DNA of 64,000 bases from Archangium sp. (lineage in GTDB: Bacteria > Myxococcota > Myxococcia > Myxococcales > Myxococcaceae), in the NCBI GenBank assembly GCA_030695565.1, contig JAUYRZ010000103.1, positions 19,808 through 83,807 of the forward strand, written 5' to 3'. Every line of letters begins with the position of its first letter. Within the stretch, counting starts at the first letter, position 1. This document shows positions 17,807 through 27,700 of this stretch, piece after piece. The notes below the pieces were generated by a model. It was not told the DNA's origin, searched no databases, and worked only from the letters and a program-made list of their open reading frames with translations. Both the position numbers and the translations under genes were made by a program.

Positions 17807-20800
17807 ATGGCTTCATTTGAGAACCTGTCGTCGGAGGGGAGCTTCGCTGAGGACGAGCGCAAGCTCCTGGAGCTCTGGAAGAAGTTGGGCGCCTTCGAGC
17901 GCTCCGTGTCGCAGCGCAAAGACGCTCCGAACTTCATCTTCTACGACGGGCCTCCGTTCGCCACCGGCCTGCCGCACTACGGCCACCTGGTCGCCTCGAC
18001 GCTCAAGGACATCGTGCCCCGCTACTGGACGATGCGCGGCTTCCGGGTGGAGCGCCGCTTCGGCTGGGACACGCACGGCCTGCCGATCGAGATGGAGATC
18101 GAGAAGCAGCTGGGTCTCTCGGGGCCCCAGTCGATCCGCGAGCTGGGCATCGAGAAGTTCAACGAGGCCTGCCGCGCGAGCGTGCTCAAGTACGTCGACG
18201 AGTGGCGCAAGACGGTCACCCGCGTCGGGCGTTGGGTCGACTTCGACGACGACTACAAGACGATGGATCTCCCGTTCATGGAGAGCGTCTGGTGGGTGTT
18301 CGGCGAGCTGTGGAAGAAGGGCCTGGTCACCAAGGGCCACCGGGTGATGCCCTATTCGTGGCGGCTCTCCACGGCGCTGTCGAACTTCGAGGCGGGCTTG
18401 GACTACCGCGACGTCGATGATCCGGCGCTGACGGTGCGCTTCAAGTTGAACGAGCCGCTCGCTGGCAAGCCGGCCTCGTTGCTGGTGTGGACGACGACTC
18501 CGTGGACCCTTCCATCGAACCTCGCCGTCGCCGTGAACGAAGCGCTCGACTACGTGATCGCGGATCACGAAGACGGCCAGCGGTACGTGGTGGCCGAGGC
18601 GCTCTTCGCGGCCGTGCTGGGTGAGCAGGCGAAGGTGGTGGGTACGCTCAAGGGCAGCGAGCTGCTGGGCAAGACCTACCAGCCGCTCTTCCCCTTCTTC
18701 TCAGGGCGCGCGGCGAGTGGTGCGTTCCGGGTGATCAACGCGGGCCACGTCACCACCACCGACGGCACGGGCCTGGTGCACATGGCGCCTGCGTTCGGTG
18801 AAGAAGACGCCGAGGCGTGCCGCAAGGCGAAGATCGAGCTGGTGGATCCGGTCGATGCGGGCGGCAACTTCACCAACGAGGTGCCGCCGTACCAGGGCCT
18901 CAACGTGAAGGAGGCCGACAAGCCGATCATTCACGACTTGAAGCAGCAGGGCTCGATCTTCAAGCACGCGCAGTTCCGGCACAGCTATCCGTTCTGTTAC
19001 CGCTCGGGCACGCCGCTCATCTACAAGGCCACGCCCTCCTGGTACGTGAACGTGGAGACGTTGCGCGAGCGCATGGTGCAGAACAACCGCACCATTCATT
19101 GGGTGCCCGGCTTCGTCGGCGAGAAACGCTTCGAGAACTGGCTCAAGGAAGCGCGCGACTGGAGCATCAGCCGTTCGCGCTTCTGGGGCACGCCGATCCC
19201 TCTGTGGATCAGCGATGACGGCACCGAGACGCACTGCGTGTCGTCGGTGGAGGAGCTGCAGCAGCTCACCGGTCAGAAGGTGACCGACCTGCATCCCCAC
19301 CGCATCGATCACCTCACCTTCGTGAAGAACGGGAAGACGCTGCGCCGCATCGGCGACGTGTTCGATTGTTGGTTCGAGTCGGGCTCGATGCCGTACGCGC
19401 AGCTGCACTATCCGTTCGAGAACAAGGCGCTGTTCGAGGGCGCTTTCCCCGCGCAGTTCATCGCGGAAGGGCTCGATCAGACGCGCGGGTGGTTCTACAC
19501 GCTGCTGGTGTTGTCGACGGCGCTGTTCGACAAGGCGCCGTTCAAGAACGTGATCGTGAACGGGCTGGTGCTGGCGGAAGACGGCCAGAAGATGTCGAAG
19601 CGGCTGAAGAACTATCCTGACCCGAACGAGGTGATCGAGCGGCATGGAGCGGATGCGCTGCGGGCGTATCTGATCAGCTCGCCGCTGGTGCGCGCCGAGC
19701 CGCTGCGGTTCTCGGAAGCGGGCGTGAAGGAAGTGGTGCGCACGGTGTTGTTGCCGCTCCAGAACGCGTGGAGCTTCTTCACCACGTACGCGAACCTCGA
19801 CGGGTGGGATCCGAAGAAGGATCTCTCGGCGGCGCCGAAGTTGAGCGACCGGCCGGAGTTGGATCGGTGGATCGTCTCGGTGCTGCAGACGCTGGTGCGC
19901 GAGGTGAACACGCAGATGGAGGGGTACTACCTCGACAAGGTGGTGCCTCCGATGCTCGCGTTCATCGACCATCTGACGAATTGGTACATCCGCCGTTCGC
20001 GGCGGCGTTTCTGGAAAAGCACGGACGCGGCAGACAAGGCGTCGGCGTACGCGACGCTGTACGAGGTGCTCGTCGAGTTCAGCAAGGTGCTCGCGCCGGT
20101 GTTGCCGTTCGTCTCGGAGAGCGTGTACCAGCACCTGGTGGTCGGCCCCGGCATGGCGGCGGCGAACGAAGACAGTGTGCATTTGTGCAGCTACCCGCAG
20201 CCCGATGCGGCGAAGACGGATGCGCATGTCGAGGCGCAGATGGCGGCGGTGCGGCAGGTGGTGACGCTCGGCCGCGCGATCCGTGAGAAGCACAAGCTCA
20301 AGACGCGCCAGCCGCTCGCGGCGGTGACGGTGGTGTCGACCGACGCGAAGGTCCGCGCGGCGATCGAGGCGCACTCCGAGCTGTTGGTCGAAGAGCTGAA
20401 CGTGAAGAAGGTGGTCGCGCTCGGTGACGACGCCGCGCTGGCCACGCTCTCGTTCAAGCCGAACCTGAAGACGCTGGGCAAGCGCCTGGGGCCGAAGCTG
20501 AAGGCCGCGACGGGTGAGATCGCTGCGTTCGGCCGAGAGCAGTGGCACACGCTCGAGCAGGGCGGGTTGGTGCTGGTGCAGGGCGAGGAGCTCAAGAAGG
20601 ACGACGTGCTGGTCTCGCGCACCGCGCGCGGCGAGGTGGTCATTCAGAGCGAGGGCGATCTGACGGTGGCGCTCGACACCACGATGACCGAGGTGCTCGC
20701 GCGTGAAGGGCTGATGCGCGAGTTGGTGTCGCGCGTGCAGCGGCAGCGCAAGGATCTGGGGCTCGAGGTGAGTGATCGCATTTCGATCCAGGTCGCTACG

Positions 20801-20956
20801 GCGAGTGAGCCGCTCAAGCTGATGCTGGTCGAGCACGACGCGAAGATTCGCGAAGAGGTGCTCGCGGTGGTGGTGACGCTGGTCGAGACGTCGTCAGGCG
20901 AGGTGATGGATCTCGATGGTCACGCGATCACGGTGCAGGTGGGCAAAGCGAGCTGA
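17807..20956 (+). CDS. ileS: Isoleucyl-tRNA synthetase, eukaryotic-type (IleS2-like)
   Basis: 1049 residues, full length. The class I HIGH motif is HYGH (57-60) within YDGPPFATGLPHYGH, and the KMSKS motif is KMSKR (595-599). The CP1 editing domain is present between them (for example the conserved W-T-T-T-P-W segment). The YDGPPFATG context and long C-terminal helical region are typical of the eukaryotic-like IleS2 clade, which in characterised cases is insensitive to mupirocin; resistance here is inference. It charges tRNA-Ile with Ile using ATP in the cytosol. No ribosome-binding site is obvious. Confidence 0.97.
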   Translation: MASFENLSSEGSFAEDERKLLELWKKLGAFERSVSQRKDAPNFIFYDGPPFATGLPHYGHLVASTLKDIVPRYWTMRGFRVERRFGWDTHGLPIEMEIEKQLGLSGPQSIRELGIEKFNEACRASVLKYVDEWRKTVTRVGRWVDFDDDYKTMDLPFMESVWWVFGELWKKGLVTKGHRVMPYSWRLSTALSNFEAGLDYRDVDDPALTVRFKLNEPLAGKPASLLVWTTTPWTLPSNLAVAVNEALDYVIADHEDGQRYVVAEALFAAVLGEQAKVVGTLKGSELLGKTYQPLFPFFSGRAASGAFRVINAGHVTTTDGTGLVHMAPAFGEEDAEACRKAKIELVDPVDAGGNFTNEVPPYQGLNVKEADKPIIHDLKQQGSIFKHAQFRHSYPFCYRSGTPLIYKATPSWYVNVETLRERMVQNNRTIHWVPGFVGEKRFENWLKEARDWSISRSRFWGTPIPLWISDDGTETHCVSSVEELQQLTGQKVTDLHPHRIDHLTFVKNGKTLRRIGDVFDCWFESGSMPYAQLHYPFENKALFEGAFPAQFIAEGLDQTRGWFYTLLVLSTALFDKAPFKNVIVNGLVLAEDGQKMSKRLKNYPDPNEVIERHGADALRAYLISSPLVRAEPLRFSEAGVKEVVRTVLLPLQNAWSFFTTYANLDGWDPKKDLSAAPKLSDRPELDRWIVSVLQTLVREVNTQMEGYYLDKVVPPMLAFIDHLTNWYIRRSRRRFWKSTDAADKASAYATLYEVLVEFSKVLAPVLPFVSESVYQHLVVGPGMAAANEDSVHLCSYPQPDAAKTDAHVEAQMAAVRQVVTLGRAIREKHKLKTRQPLAAVTVVSTDAKVRAAIEAHSELLVEELNVKKVVALGDDAALATLSFKPNLKTLGKRLGPKLKAATGEIAAFGREQWHTLEQGGLVLVQGEELKKDDVLVSRTARGEVVIQSEGDLTVALDTTMTEVLAREGLMRELVSRVQRQRKDLGLEVSDRISIQVATASEPLKLMLVEHDAKIREEVLAVVVTLVETSSGEVMDLDGHAITVQVGKAS

Positions 20957-21090
20957 TGGAAAGCCTGCTCTGGGGAAGGCGGCCGGTGTGGTCGCTCACT
21001 CCGGGTTCGGAAATGAACTGGCCTCTTGGCGCGTGGGTCGCGTGCGAGCACTGCACGCAGCGTTGAACAGGTGACTGCTCTCAGCGAGCT

Positions 21091-21318
21091 AACTCACGCT
21101 TTGTAAACAAAGTCCCCAAGGCGTGATCCCCCCGAGAGCAGCAGGGGCTCATGGATTTTGTTTACAAAGTGAAGGTTGGCTCTCTCGTCGACTCGCCGCT
21201 TTCTAACTCGCACTTTGTAAACAAAATCCCTGAGGGGCCAGACCCGCCGGTGGGGTCACGGCTTAGAGACTTTGTTTACAAAGTGAAGGTTGGCTCGCGC
21301 GCTCGCGCTCAATCCGCT
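21091..21318. repeat. Four AT-rich inverted-repeat units at exact 57-bp spacing (two 114-bp tandem copies)
   Basis: The 306-bp gap between ileS and the MarR-like gene carries TTTGTAAACAAA at 21100 and 21214 and its reverse complement TTTGTTTACAAA at 21157 and 21271. The starts are exactly 57 bp apart and orientations alternate. Units 2 and 3 extend to a perfect 19-bp inverted repeat (21153-21171 and 21211-21229). Units 1 and 4 match over 18 bp with one mismatch. The array is two 114-bp copies (from 21091 and 21205) whose cores and flank (GTGAAGGTTGGCTC) are conserved while the 45-bp middles are only about half identical. The left part, 20957-21090, shows nothing else. Confidence 0.85.
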
Positions 21319-21967
21319 CGCGTCGCTCCAGATCTCGGAGGACGCACAAGTCATCTGCATCGAGGAACACATTGATCCCGGTGGACTCGTGGGGCGCCGC
21401 CTCGAGGGGCACGTCCGATACAGGCTGAGGTGCTGGCTCCAACAGACCCTCCTCCATTTCGGCCCTCGCCCGCACCGGGTCGACTCGCAGGTCATGCGGA
21501 ACCATCAGCCCGCGCCGCCACCCATCACCACCCGGCCGATTCACCGCGGTCATCACGAGCTTCTGGAGCATCCGCGTCAGCTCTGGGACCTCGAGCCACC
21601 GGGCCATCTCTTCCTCCCACGCGACGACCGACCGCTCGAGCAAGCCCCACATCCGCCACCCGCGCTCAGTGAGGGTCCAGGCCTGCGCCCGGCCACGCAC
21701 TGACGTGACGGACGGCGCCACCAACCCCCGCTGCTGCATCATGCGCAACGATCGATGCACCTGCTGTCGCGCCCGGCCGCTGCGTAACGCCAGGTTGCAC
21801 TCGGGATCGTGGCCCCGCTGCGCCAGCAGCATCAACACCATCACCCCGCACTCATCGAGATCCAGATCCCGAGCCCACCCGCGGGTGACCAGACTCATCG
21901 CCGTCAACGCCTGCATCATCGCCAACCAGGAGCCCATGCCGAACGTCATCGCATGTGGGTCCGACAT
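21263..21967 (-). CDS. MarR-like winged-helix transcriptional regulator
   Basis: 234 residues. The central region has a winged-helix pattern: a recognition-helix-like SGRARQQVHRSLRMMQQRGLV (about 84-104), a wing with SVRGRAQAWTLTERG (about 108-122), then a long helix (LLERSVVAWEEEM). This matches MarR-type regulators. The C-terminal part (about 170-234) is acidic and Pro-rich without recognisable fold. The last six or so codons and the stop are supplied by unit 4 of the AT-rich repeat array, so the native end may have been replaced. Predicted cytosolic DNA-binding protein; target unknown, though the adjacent repeats are possible operators. Confidence 0.6.
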   Translation of the reverse strand: MSDPHAMTFGMGSWLAMMQALTAMSLVTRGWARDLDLDECGVMVLMLLAQRGHDPECNLALRSGRARQQVHRSLRMMQQRGLVAPSVTSVRGRAQAWTLTERGWRMWGLLERSVVAWEEEMARWLEVPELTRMLQKLVMTAVNRPGGDGWRRGLMVPHDLRVDPVRARAEMEEGLLEPAPQPVSDVPLEAAPHESTGINVFLDADDLCVLRDLERRERIERERASQPSLCKQSL

Positions 21968-22040
21968 CCCGATTGTGACTGCCGTTCGTTGTGAGACGCT
22001 CTCGCCCGCAACCCAACTCCCTCAACCCAAGGCAAACCGA

Positions 22041-22601
22041 ATGAAACACGGACTCATTGGTGCAGCGTTGATCGTCGGCCTTCTCTCCGGCTGTGGCCCC
22101 GCGTGGAAGGTCGTGCGCGTCTCTGGCCCGCCGTCTGCGCTCGCCGCCGCGAACGACGTCGCGCTCTCGTTCGACTACACCCAGATGTACGTCGAAGGCC
22201 GCACCGAGAATGACTGGGTCGCCGCGAAGACCGCTGAAGACGCGAAGTACACGACGACCTGGGCTGACCTGAAGGGCAAGTTCGAAGCCGCCGTGCTGCA
22301 GGGCCTGCGCAACGAGTATCCCCAGGCTCACCCGCCCACGGGTTCTCCGACCGAAGTCGTGATGACCGTGCAGGTGCGCAGCTTCAAGCTCGGCAAGTTC
22401 ATCCCGTTCGTGCTCCCGCCCACCGTGATGGACGCGGAGATCATCTTCTCGGTCAATGGCCAGGCCGGCGATGAGATCTCTCTGGTGCGCAGCTACCCGT
22501 CGTCGATCACCCAGCCTTCCGTCTTCAACCACATCGGCTCGGTCGGTCAGCAGATCGGCAACGCCGGCGGCAAGCTGATCGCTTCCAAGAAGGGCAAGTA
22601 A
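22041..22601 (+). CDS. Small lipoprotein
   Basis: 186 residues from ATG 22041. The signal peptide MKHGLIGAALIVGLLSGC ends in an LSGC lipobox (Cys18). The mature part starts GPAWKVVRVSGPPSAL and contains a mixed alpha/beta domain with VVMTVQVRSFKLGKFIPF and a conserved-looking hydrophobic core. I recognise no family; it resembles small periplasmic lipoproteins such as those with DUF4410-like folds. It is divergent from the MarR-like gene with 73 bp between starts, so the regulator may control it. Confidence 0.7.
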   Translation: MKHGLIGAALIVGLLSGCGPAWKVVRVSGPPSALAAANDVALSFDYTQMYVEGRTENDWVAAKTAEDAKYTTTWADLKGKFEAAVLQGLRNEYPQAHPPTGSPTEVVMTVQVRSFKLGKFIPFVLPPTVMDAEIIFSVNGQAGDEISLVRSYPSSITQPSVFNHIGSVGQQIGNAGGKLIASKKGK

Positions 22602-22623
22602 GCAAGTCAGCCCCTGACCTGAA

Positions 22624-22649
22624 CCCTCTCCCGCTTCGCAGGGCGAGGG
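22624..22649. terminator. Hairpin between convergent lipoprotein and surE genes
   Basis: CCCTCTCCC pairs with GGGCGAGGG (one mismatch) around an 8-bp loop, in the 54-bp gap between two converging stops. It is a member of the dispersed CCCTCTC hairpin family. Confidence 0.5.
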
Positions 22650-22655
22650 AGCAGC

Positions 22656-23390
22656 TCAGTCGAACTTGAGCCGCTTCGAATCTTCCGCCAGACCCTGCTG
22701 ATCCGTCAGGTCCAGCCGCAGCGGGGTGATGGACACCAGGTCTTCACCCAGCGCCCACCGATCCGTGCCCGGCTCCACGCCTTCGATGGGCAGCGCCGCG
22801 AACCAATACACCAGCCGATCGTACGGATCCTTGTCGGGCACGATCTTGCCGTCGTAGTGCCGCACCGACTGCTTGGTCCACGTGATGCCCCGCGGCGTCA
22901 GCGGGAAGTTCACGTTGTGCAGCTGCGCCATCGGCTTCTGCGTGAGCAACGTGGTCAACACCCGCCGCGCGAAAGGCATCATCAGATCGTAGTCGCCGCT
23001 CTCTTCGATCGACGGCGCGCTCAGCGCGATGCCCCGCACGCCGAACAGGGCGGCCTGCTTCGCCGCGGCCAACGTGCCCGAGTGCCAGCACGCGTTGCCG
23101 ACGTTGAGACCCTGGTTGATGCCGCTGAGCACCACGTCGACCCGCTCCCAGTGGTGAATGCCGAGCGCTACGCAATCGGAAGGTGTTCCGTTCACACGGA
23201 ACGCCTCGAACGGCCCGATGCGCGCGCGCCGATACGACAGCGGCCTGCTCGGGCTGATGGCCTGCCCCATCGAGGATTGTTCGAAATCAGGGGCGACGAT
23301 GCGTACTTCTCCGAACTCCGTCGCAAGTTTTGCGAGCGCTGCGATTCCGGGACTGAAGACGCCGTCGTCGTTGGAGATGAGGATGCGCAT
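22656..23390 (-). CDS. surE: 5'/3'-nucleotidase SurE
   Basis: 244 residues, typical length. The metal site is ISNDDGVFSPGI (Asp8, Asp9), with the catalytic loop EQSSMGQAIS (about 38-47) and the SGINQGLNVG motif (about 89-98, Asn ligand). The family hydrolyses nucleoside 5'- and 3'-monophosphates and short polyphosphates in a metal-dependent way. It starts 60 bp from the divergent lipid-kinase gene. Confidence 0.94.
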   Translation of the reverse strand: MRILISNDDGVFSPGIAALAKLATEFGEVRIVAPDFEQSSMGQAISPSRPLSYRRARIGPFEAFRVNGTPSDCVALGIHHWERVDVVLSGINQGLNVGNACWHSGTLAAAKQAALFGVRGIALSAPSIEESGDYDLMMPFARRVLTTLLTQKPMAQLHNVNFPLTPRGITWTKQSVRHYDGKIVPDKDPYDRLVYWFAALPIEGVEPGTDRWALGEDLVSITPLRLDLTDQQGLAEDSKRLKFD

Positions 23391-23450
23391 CTCGAGGAGG
23401 TAAGGGCGTCGGCGCGTGGCGGCAACCCCTCTGGCTCGCTACTACCTGCC

Positions 23451-24353
23451 ATGGGCGGAGGGGCCAGACGGGTCACGTTGGTGCAGAACCCCAGCGCAGG
23501 AGCGGGGGCGGTCGCGCAGCGGCAACTCCTCACGGCACTCGAAGAGGCGGGCCACGAGGTCCGCAACGTCGAGCCAGACAAGGGTCTGGGAAAACATCTG
23601 GCCCACCGCGCCGACGTGGTCATCGCCGCCGGTGGTGACGGAACCGTGCTCGGCGTCGCGCGCAGACTGGTGCACAGCAAGGTGCCGCTGGCCATCCTCC
23701 CGCTGGGCACCGCCAACAACCTCGCCCGCTCCGTGGGCATGCCCAACGACATCGAGGTGCTGCTCCAGCTGCTCGATGATCCACGCGAGCGGCCGCTCGA
23801 CATCGGCGTGGCCACCGGCAATTGGGGTGAACGGTACTTCTGCGAGAGCGCTGGCGTGGGCTGGTTCGCCGAAGCGCTCCAGGTCGAGGTCACCGAAGAC
23901 GACAAGGAGCCCGAACGCGCCGTCACCGTGCTGCGCAAGGCGCTGCTGGCTTCCACGCCCAAACGGTGGACCATGACCATCGATGGTGAAGACGCTTCGG
24001 GCGAGTACCTGTCGGTCGACGTGATGAACGCGAAATACTTCGGGCCGAACCTCAAGCTGGGCAAACGCGCCGAGCCCTTCGACGGCGTACTCGACGTGGT
24101 GATGCTCAAGGCGAAAGACGCCAGGCGCATGGCGGCGTACCTGGCGGCCCTGGAGAAAAAGCATGATTCGCCCGCGCCCCCTTTCGAGACCCGCAAGGCG
24201 AAACACGTGCACATCGTGCTCGAGGAACACCGGCTGCGCATCGACGATGCCGTGCGCCCCAAACAGGGTGCGCTGCGCTCCCACTTCGCGGATCTGCGGC
24301 TGCTGGCCGGCGCGGTGCGCTTGTGGCTGCCTCAACGGCGCGCACCTCGCTAA
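23451..24353 (+). CDS. Diacylglycerol/sphingosine-kinase-family lipid kinase
   Basis: 300 residues from ATG 23451. The DAGK catalytic signature is VQNPSAGAG (about 11-19), followed by AAGGDGTVLG with GGDGT at 61-65, and then LPLGTANNLARS. The C-terminal domain carries LRIDDAV and a basic end. The enzyme should phosphorylate a lipid hydroxyl with ATP at the inner membrane; the substrate (diacylglycerol or other) is not readable. It is the first gene of a rightward run that continues with the sigma-like and kinase genes. Confidence 0.88.
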   Translation: MGGGARRVTLVQNPSAGAGAVAQRQLLTALEEAGHEVRNVEPDKGLGKHLAHRADVVIAAGGDGTVLGVARRLVHSKVPLAILPLGTANNLARSVGMPNDIEVLLQLLDDPRERPLDIGVATGNWGERYFCESAGVGWFAEALQVEVTEDDKEPERAVTVLRKALLASTPKRWTMTIDGEDASGEYLSVDVMNAKYFGPNLKLGKRAEPFDGVLDVVMLKAKDARRMAAYLAALEKKHDSPAPPFETRKAKHVHIVLEEHRLRIDDAVRPKQGALRSHFADLRLLAGAVRLWLPQRRAPR

Positions 24354-24422
24354 CACGCTGAAACAAAAGGCCCTTCGAAGAACTTTGCACCTGGATCGCC
24401 GGGGCGCGGTCAATCACCTCCT

Positions 24423-24689
24423 GTGCTCAAAACCACGACCTCGCTGGATTCAGGCACCCCCACCCACCTCCTCGCCGCCAGCCGGCTGCCCGCGCTGTAC
24501 CGCAAGTACGGCCCCCTCATTTACTCCCGCTGCCGGCGCCTCCTTCAAGACGAGGCGCTCGCCCAGCAGGCCACCGAAGAAGTGTTCTTGCGCGTGCTGG
24601 CCGCCCTCGAAGGCGACGGCGCCCGGGCGGTCGAAGCCCTGGCCCAGGCCTGTGAAACCGTGTGCCGCGAATTGCGCCCTCCGCAATGA
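24423..24689 (+). CDS. Small sigma-70 region-2-like protein
   Basis: 88 residues from GTG 24423. LPALYRKYGPLIYSRCRRLL (about 23-42) followed by ALAQQATEEVFLRVLAAL resembles ECF sigma-factor region 2 (the '-Y-..-V-..-A-...-L-x-D-x-x-x-A-E-D' helices). Region 4 is absent and the protein ends soon after, so it cannot be a complete ECF factor. It could be a truncated sigma or an adaptor. It lies 63 bp before the large Ser/Thr kinase gene on the same strand. Confidence 0.55.
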   Translation: MLKTTTSLDSGTPTHLLAASRLPALYRKYGPLIYSRCRRLLQDEALAQQATEEVFLRVLAALEGDGARAVEALAQACETVCRELRPPQ

Positions 24690-24752
24690 CGAAGTGCGTC
24701 TGAATGTCAGCGCCACGGTACACGCGTGTGGATCTCCGAGCACACCGCTACG

Positions 24753-27700
24753 ATGCGCGCCTCTTCGATGGCGAGCACAGGGGAACAGCTAGGTCGGTAT
24801 CACCTCGTTCGCAAACTCGCGCAGGGCGGCATGGCAGAGGTGTTTCTCGCCAAGGTCATGGGCCCCGGCGGGTTCGAGAAGTCGCTCGTCATCAAGCGCA
24901 TCCTCCCCAACCTCGCGAAGGATCCCGAGTTCGTCTCCATGTTCCTTCAGGAGGCGCGGTTGGCGGCCCAGTTCGGCCACCCCGCGGTGGTGCAGATCTT
25001 CGACTTCGGTGAAGTGAACGGCTCGTACTTCCTGGCGATGGAGTTCGTCGACGGCCCGAACCTCCGCAGCATTCTCCGCGCGGCCCCGGAGAAACGGATC
25101 AGCCCCGTCGTCGGCGCGCGGGTCATCGAAGAGGCCTGCGAAGGCCTCGCCTACGTGCACGAGTTCGCCGACGCATCGGGCGTGCCGATGGGGCTGATGC
25201 ACTGCGACGTCAGCACCGACAACCTGCTGATCGCCAAGAACGGCGCCGTGAAGGTGGTCGACTTCGGCGTGGCCAAGGGCGCAGGCCAGGAGTCCAACGC
25301 GGCCCCCGGCACGGTGAAGGGCAAGATCGCCTACATGCCGCCGGAGCAGATCATCGGCGAGGCCGACCTGCGCGCCGACGTCTACGCGCTCGGCGTCATC
25401 CTCTACGAGCTCGCTTCGGGCACCCGGCCCTACGAGAGCCAGCCTGATCAGCAGCTGCTCGCCGCCATCATCACCACCGACCCCGTGCCGCTGCTCACGC
25501 GGCGCTCCGACATTCCGCGCGAGTACGCCCAGATCGTGCACAAGGCGATGGCCAAGAACCTCTCGCAGCGGTTCCAGAACTGCCGCGAGCTGGCCGCCGC
25601 GCTCGAAGAATTCGTGGCGAACTCCGGGCAACGCGTGGGCACCCGGCAACTCGCCGCGCTCGCCGCGCAGTTCCAGGAGGCGCCCGAAGGTCAGCCCTCC
25701 ACGGGCACCCCGGTGCTGGCCACGCCCACGCCCGCGGCCCGGGTCAAGCAGCTCACGCCGGTGCCCACCTCGTCGCCGCGCATCGAGCTGAGGGCCGATC
25801 CCTTCGCAGCGTTCGGCGCCCCGCTGCCCAAGGCCCGGCCTTCCGCGCCGGCGCCCGCGCCCGCACCGCCCGTCTCCAGCTCACCCAGCCGCGCCGAGTC
25901 GCTCTTCAGCGACCTCTTCTCGGATCTCGATACGACGCCGCCCATTCCGCCCGGCGCTCCGGTGCCGCCCCCGCCTGCTCCGGCCGCGGCGGGAGACAGC
26001 TCGGAGATGAAGATCACCGTCGGCACCACGCGCGCGCCGCTGAGCATCGAGGCCTTCAACGCAGCCCGCGCGGCCGCCATCGCCGCTGCGGGGGGAGCGC
26101 CGCCGCCCGAGCCGCCTTCGCCACCGCCGCCTTCGGCCCCGCGGCCCGACACCGGGCGCATCGCCGGCGTGTTCACCTCGCCATCCCGGGTGCAGGAGCC
26201 GCCCAGACCTCCGGCGGTGGCCGTCGCCGTGGCGAAGCAGCCCACGCCGTTGCCGGTGGCCCGGGTGCAGGTGCTCAACACCCCCGAGGCGCGCGCGGCC
26301 CTGGTGATGGCCGATGCGTCGAACATGCGGCTGTACGAGCCGGGCGCGCCGCTGGCGTCGCTCGAGGTGCTCGAGTCGCTGCGGCGCCAGTTCGAGCTCG
26401 ATGACACGTTGAACGTGATGGTGCGGTTCCCGCTGCACGCGCACCGCTTGCTGAGCGCGAAGGATGCCGAGGTGCTGGTCGCCGAGCGCATCACCGGCGC
26501 AGTCGAGGGCCTGCTGCTCGCCGAAGCGTGGGGCGCGTTGGCCACGTTGCTGGAAAAATTGCGGGCCGCTTCGAACGCCGACGGCCACCAACGCGCCCTC
26601 TACGAGCTCGCGCTGTCCACCCTGGCCACCGGTGATCAAGCGCGCCGCATCTCGCAGCGGCTGCGTGAGGCGCCGCCCTCCGACATGGAGGGGCTCGGCC
26701 GGCTGCTGCCTTTCTTCGGAGCGCCTTTCGCGCGGGTGTGGCTCACCTTGTTCGAGAACCTCGATCTCCCCGCCAGCCGCGACGCGGTGCTGCCGGGGCT
26801 CGCGGGTCTGGCAGGGCTGAACCCCGAACCGTTCCTCGAGAAGCTCGCGCCCAAACGCCCCCGCCGCCTGATGGAGCTGGCCTTCTGCGTGGAGACCGGC
26901 CGGGTGCCCGATCGCCAGCGCATCATCAAAGAGCTGCTCGCCCGGCTCGATGCAGGCCGCCGCCGCGACGTGTTGACCGGTGTCGCGCGCGCCGCGACGG
27001 AGGACGCCTTCCGGGTGATCACCCAGGCGATCACCGACGAGCCCCCGCGCGCCAGCGGGCAAGAAGCCGACGCCGCTGCCGACCTTCAGGAGACGCGGGT
27101 TCACGCGTTGCACCTGCTCGGCAAGTACTTCCCCGACCGCGTGTTGCCCGCGTTGCAGCCTCTCCTCACACCGCAACGTTCGAGCGAGTCGAGCGAGCCG
27201 ATTCGCCGCGCGATGTGGGTGGCCGCGGGCGCATCGACTTCACCGGCGGCCTTCGACCTCGTGGTCAACGAGCTCAACCAGAAGCCGCCGCTGCTGGGCC
27301 GGGTCAAACACGACGCGCGCAAGGTCGAGGTGCTCGAGGCGTTGTCGGTGATGAAGACGCCCCAGGCCGCTGAGCTGATGCGGCGCATGGCCACCGACAA
27401 GGCGCTGAGCGACACCGTGCGGGCCGCGGCCGATCGTCACCTGCGCGCTGCCGAGTTGATCGAGCGCACCACCACCGCGACGGTCGAATCGCGCCGGTGG
27501 GATCGCAACCCGCCCACGTGGAAAGACGTGCTGCTCGATCTCGCGTCGCTTGCGGGTGGTTCGCGCCTGGTCGAGGTCGACAGCGCCACCTTCGACGTGG
27601 CGTTCGCGCGGATGTCGAAGTGTCTGGCCACGCTGTTGCCCGCCGGGACGCAGGCGGTCGTCAACTGCACCACCGGGCTCACCGTCAATGGCGAGCTCGT

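Noticed and set aside
18701..20836. 711-codon open frame on the minus strand
   Set aside because: It is wholly antisense to ileS and Arg/His/Leu-rich, the usual shadow of a high-GC gene; no domain is visible.
21091..21318. CRISPR array
   Set aside because: Only four units, alternating orientation, and no uniform repeats or cas genes.
21151..21375. 71-codon plus-strand frame repeating DFVYKVKVGS
   Set aside because: It only translates the 114-bp DNA repeat; the periodicity is a property of the DNA and the frame has no other support.
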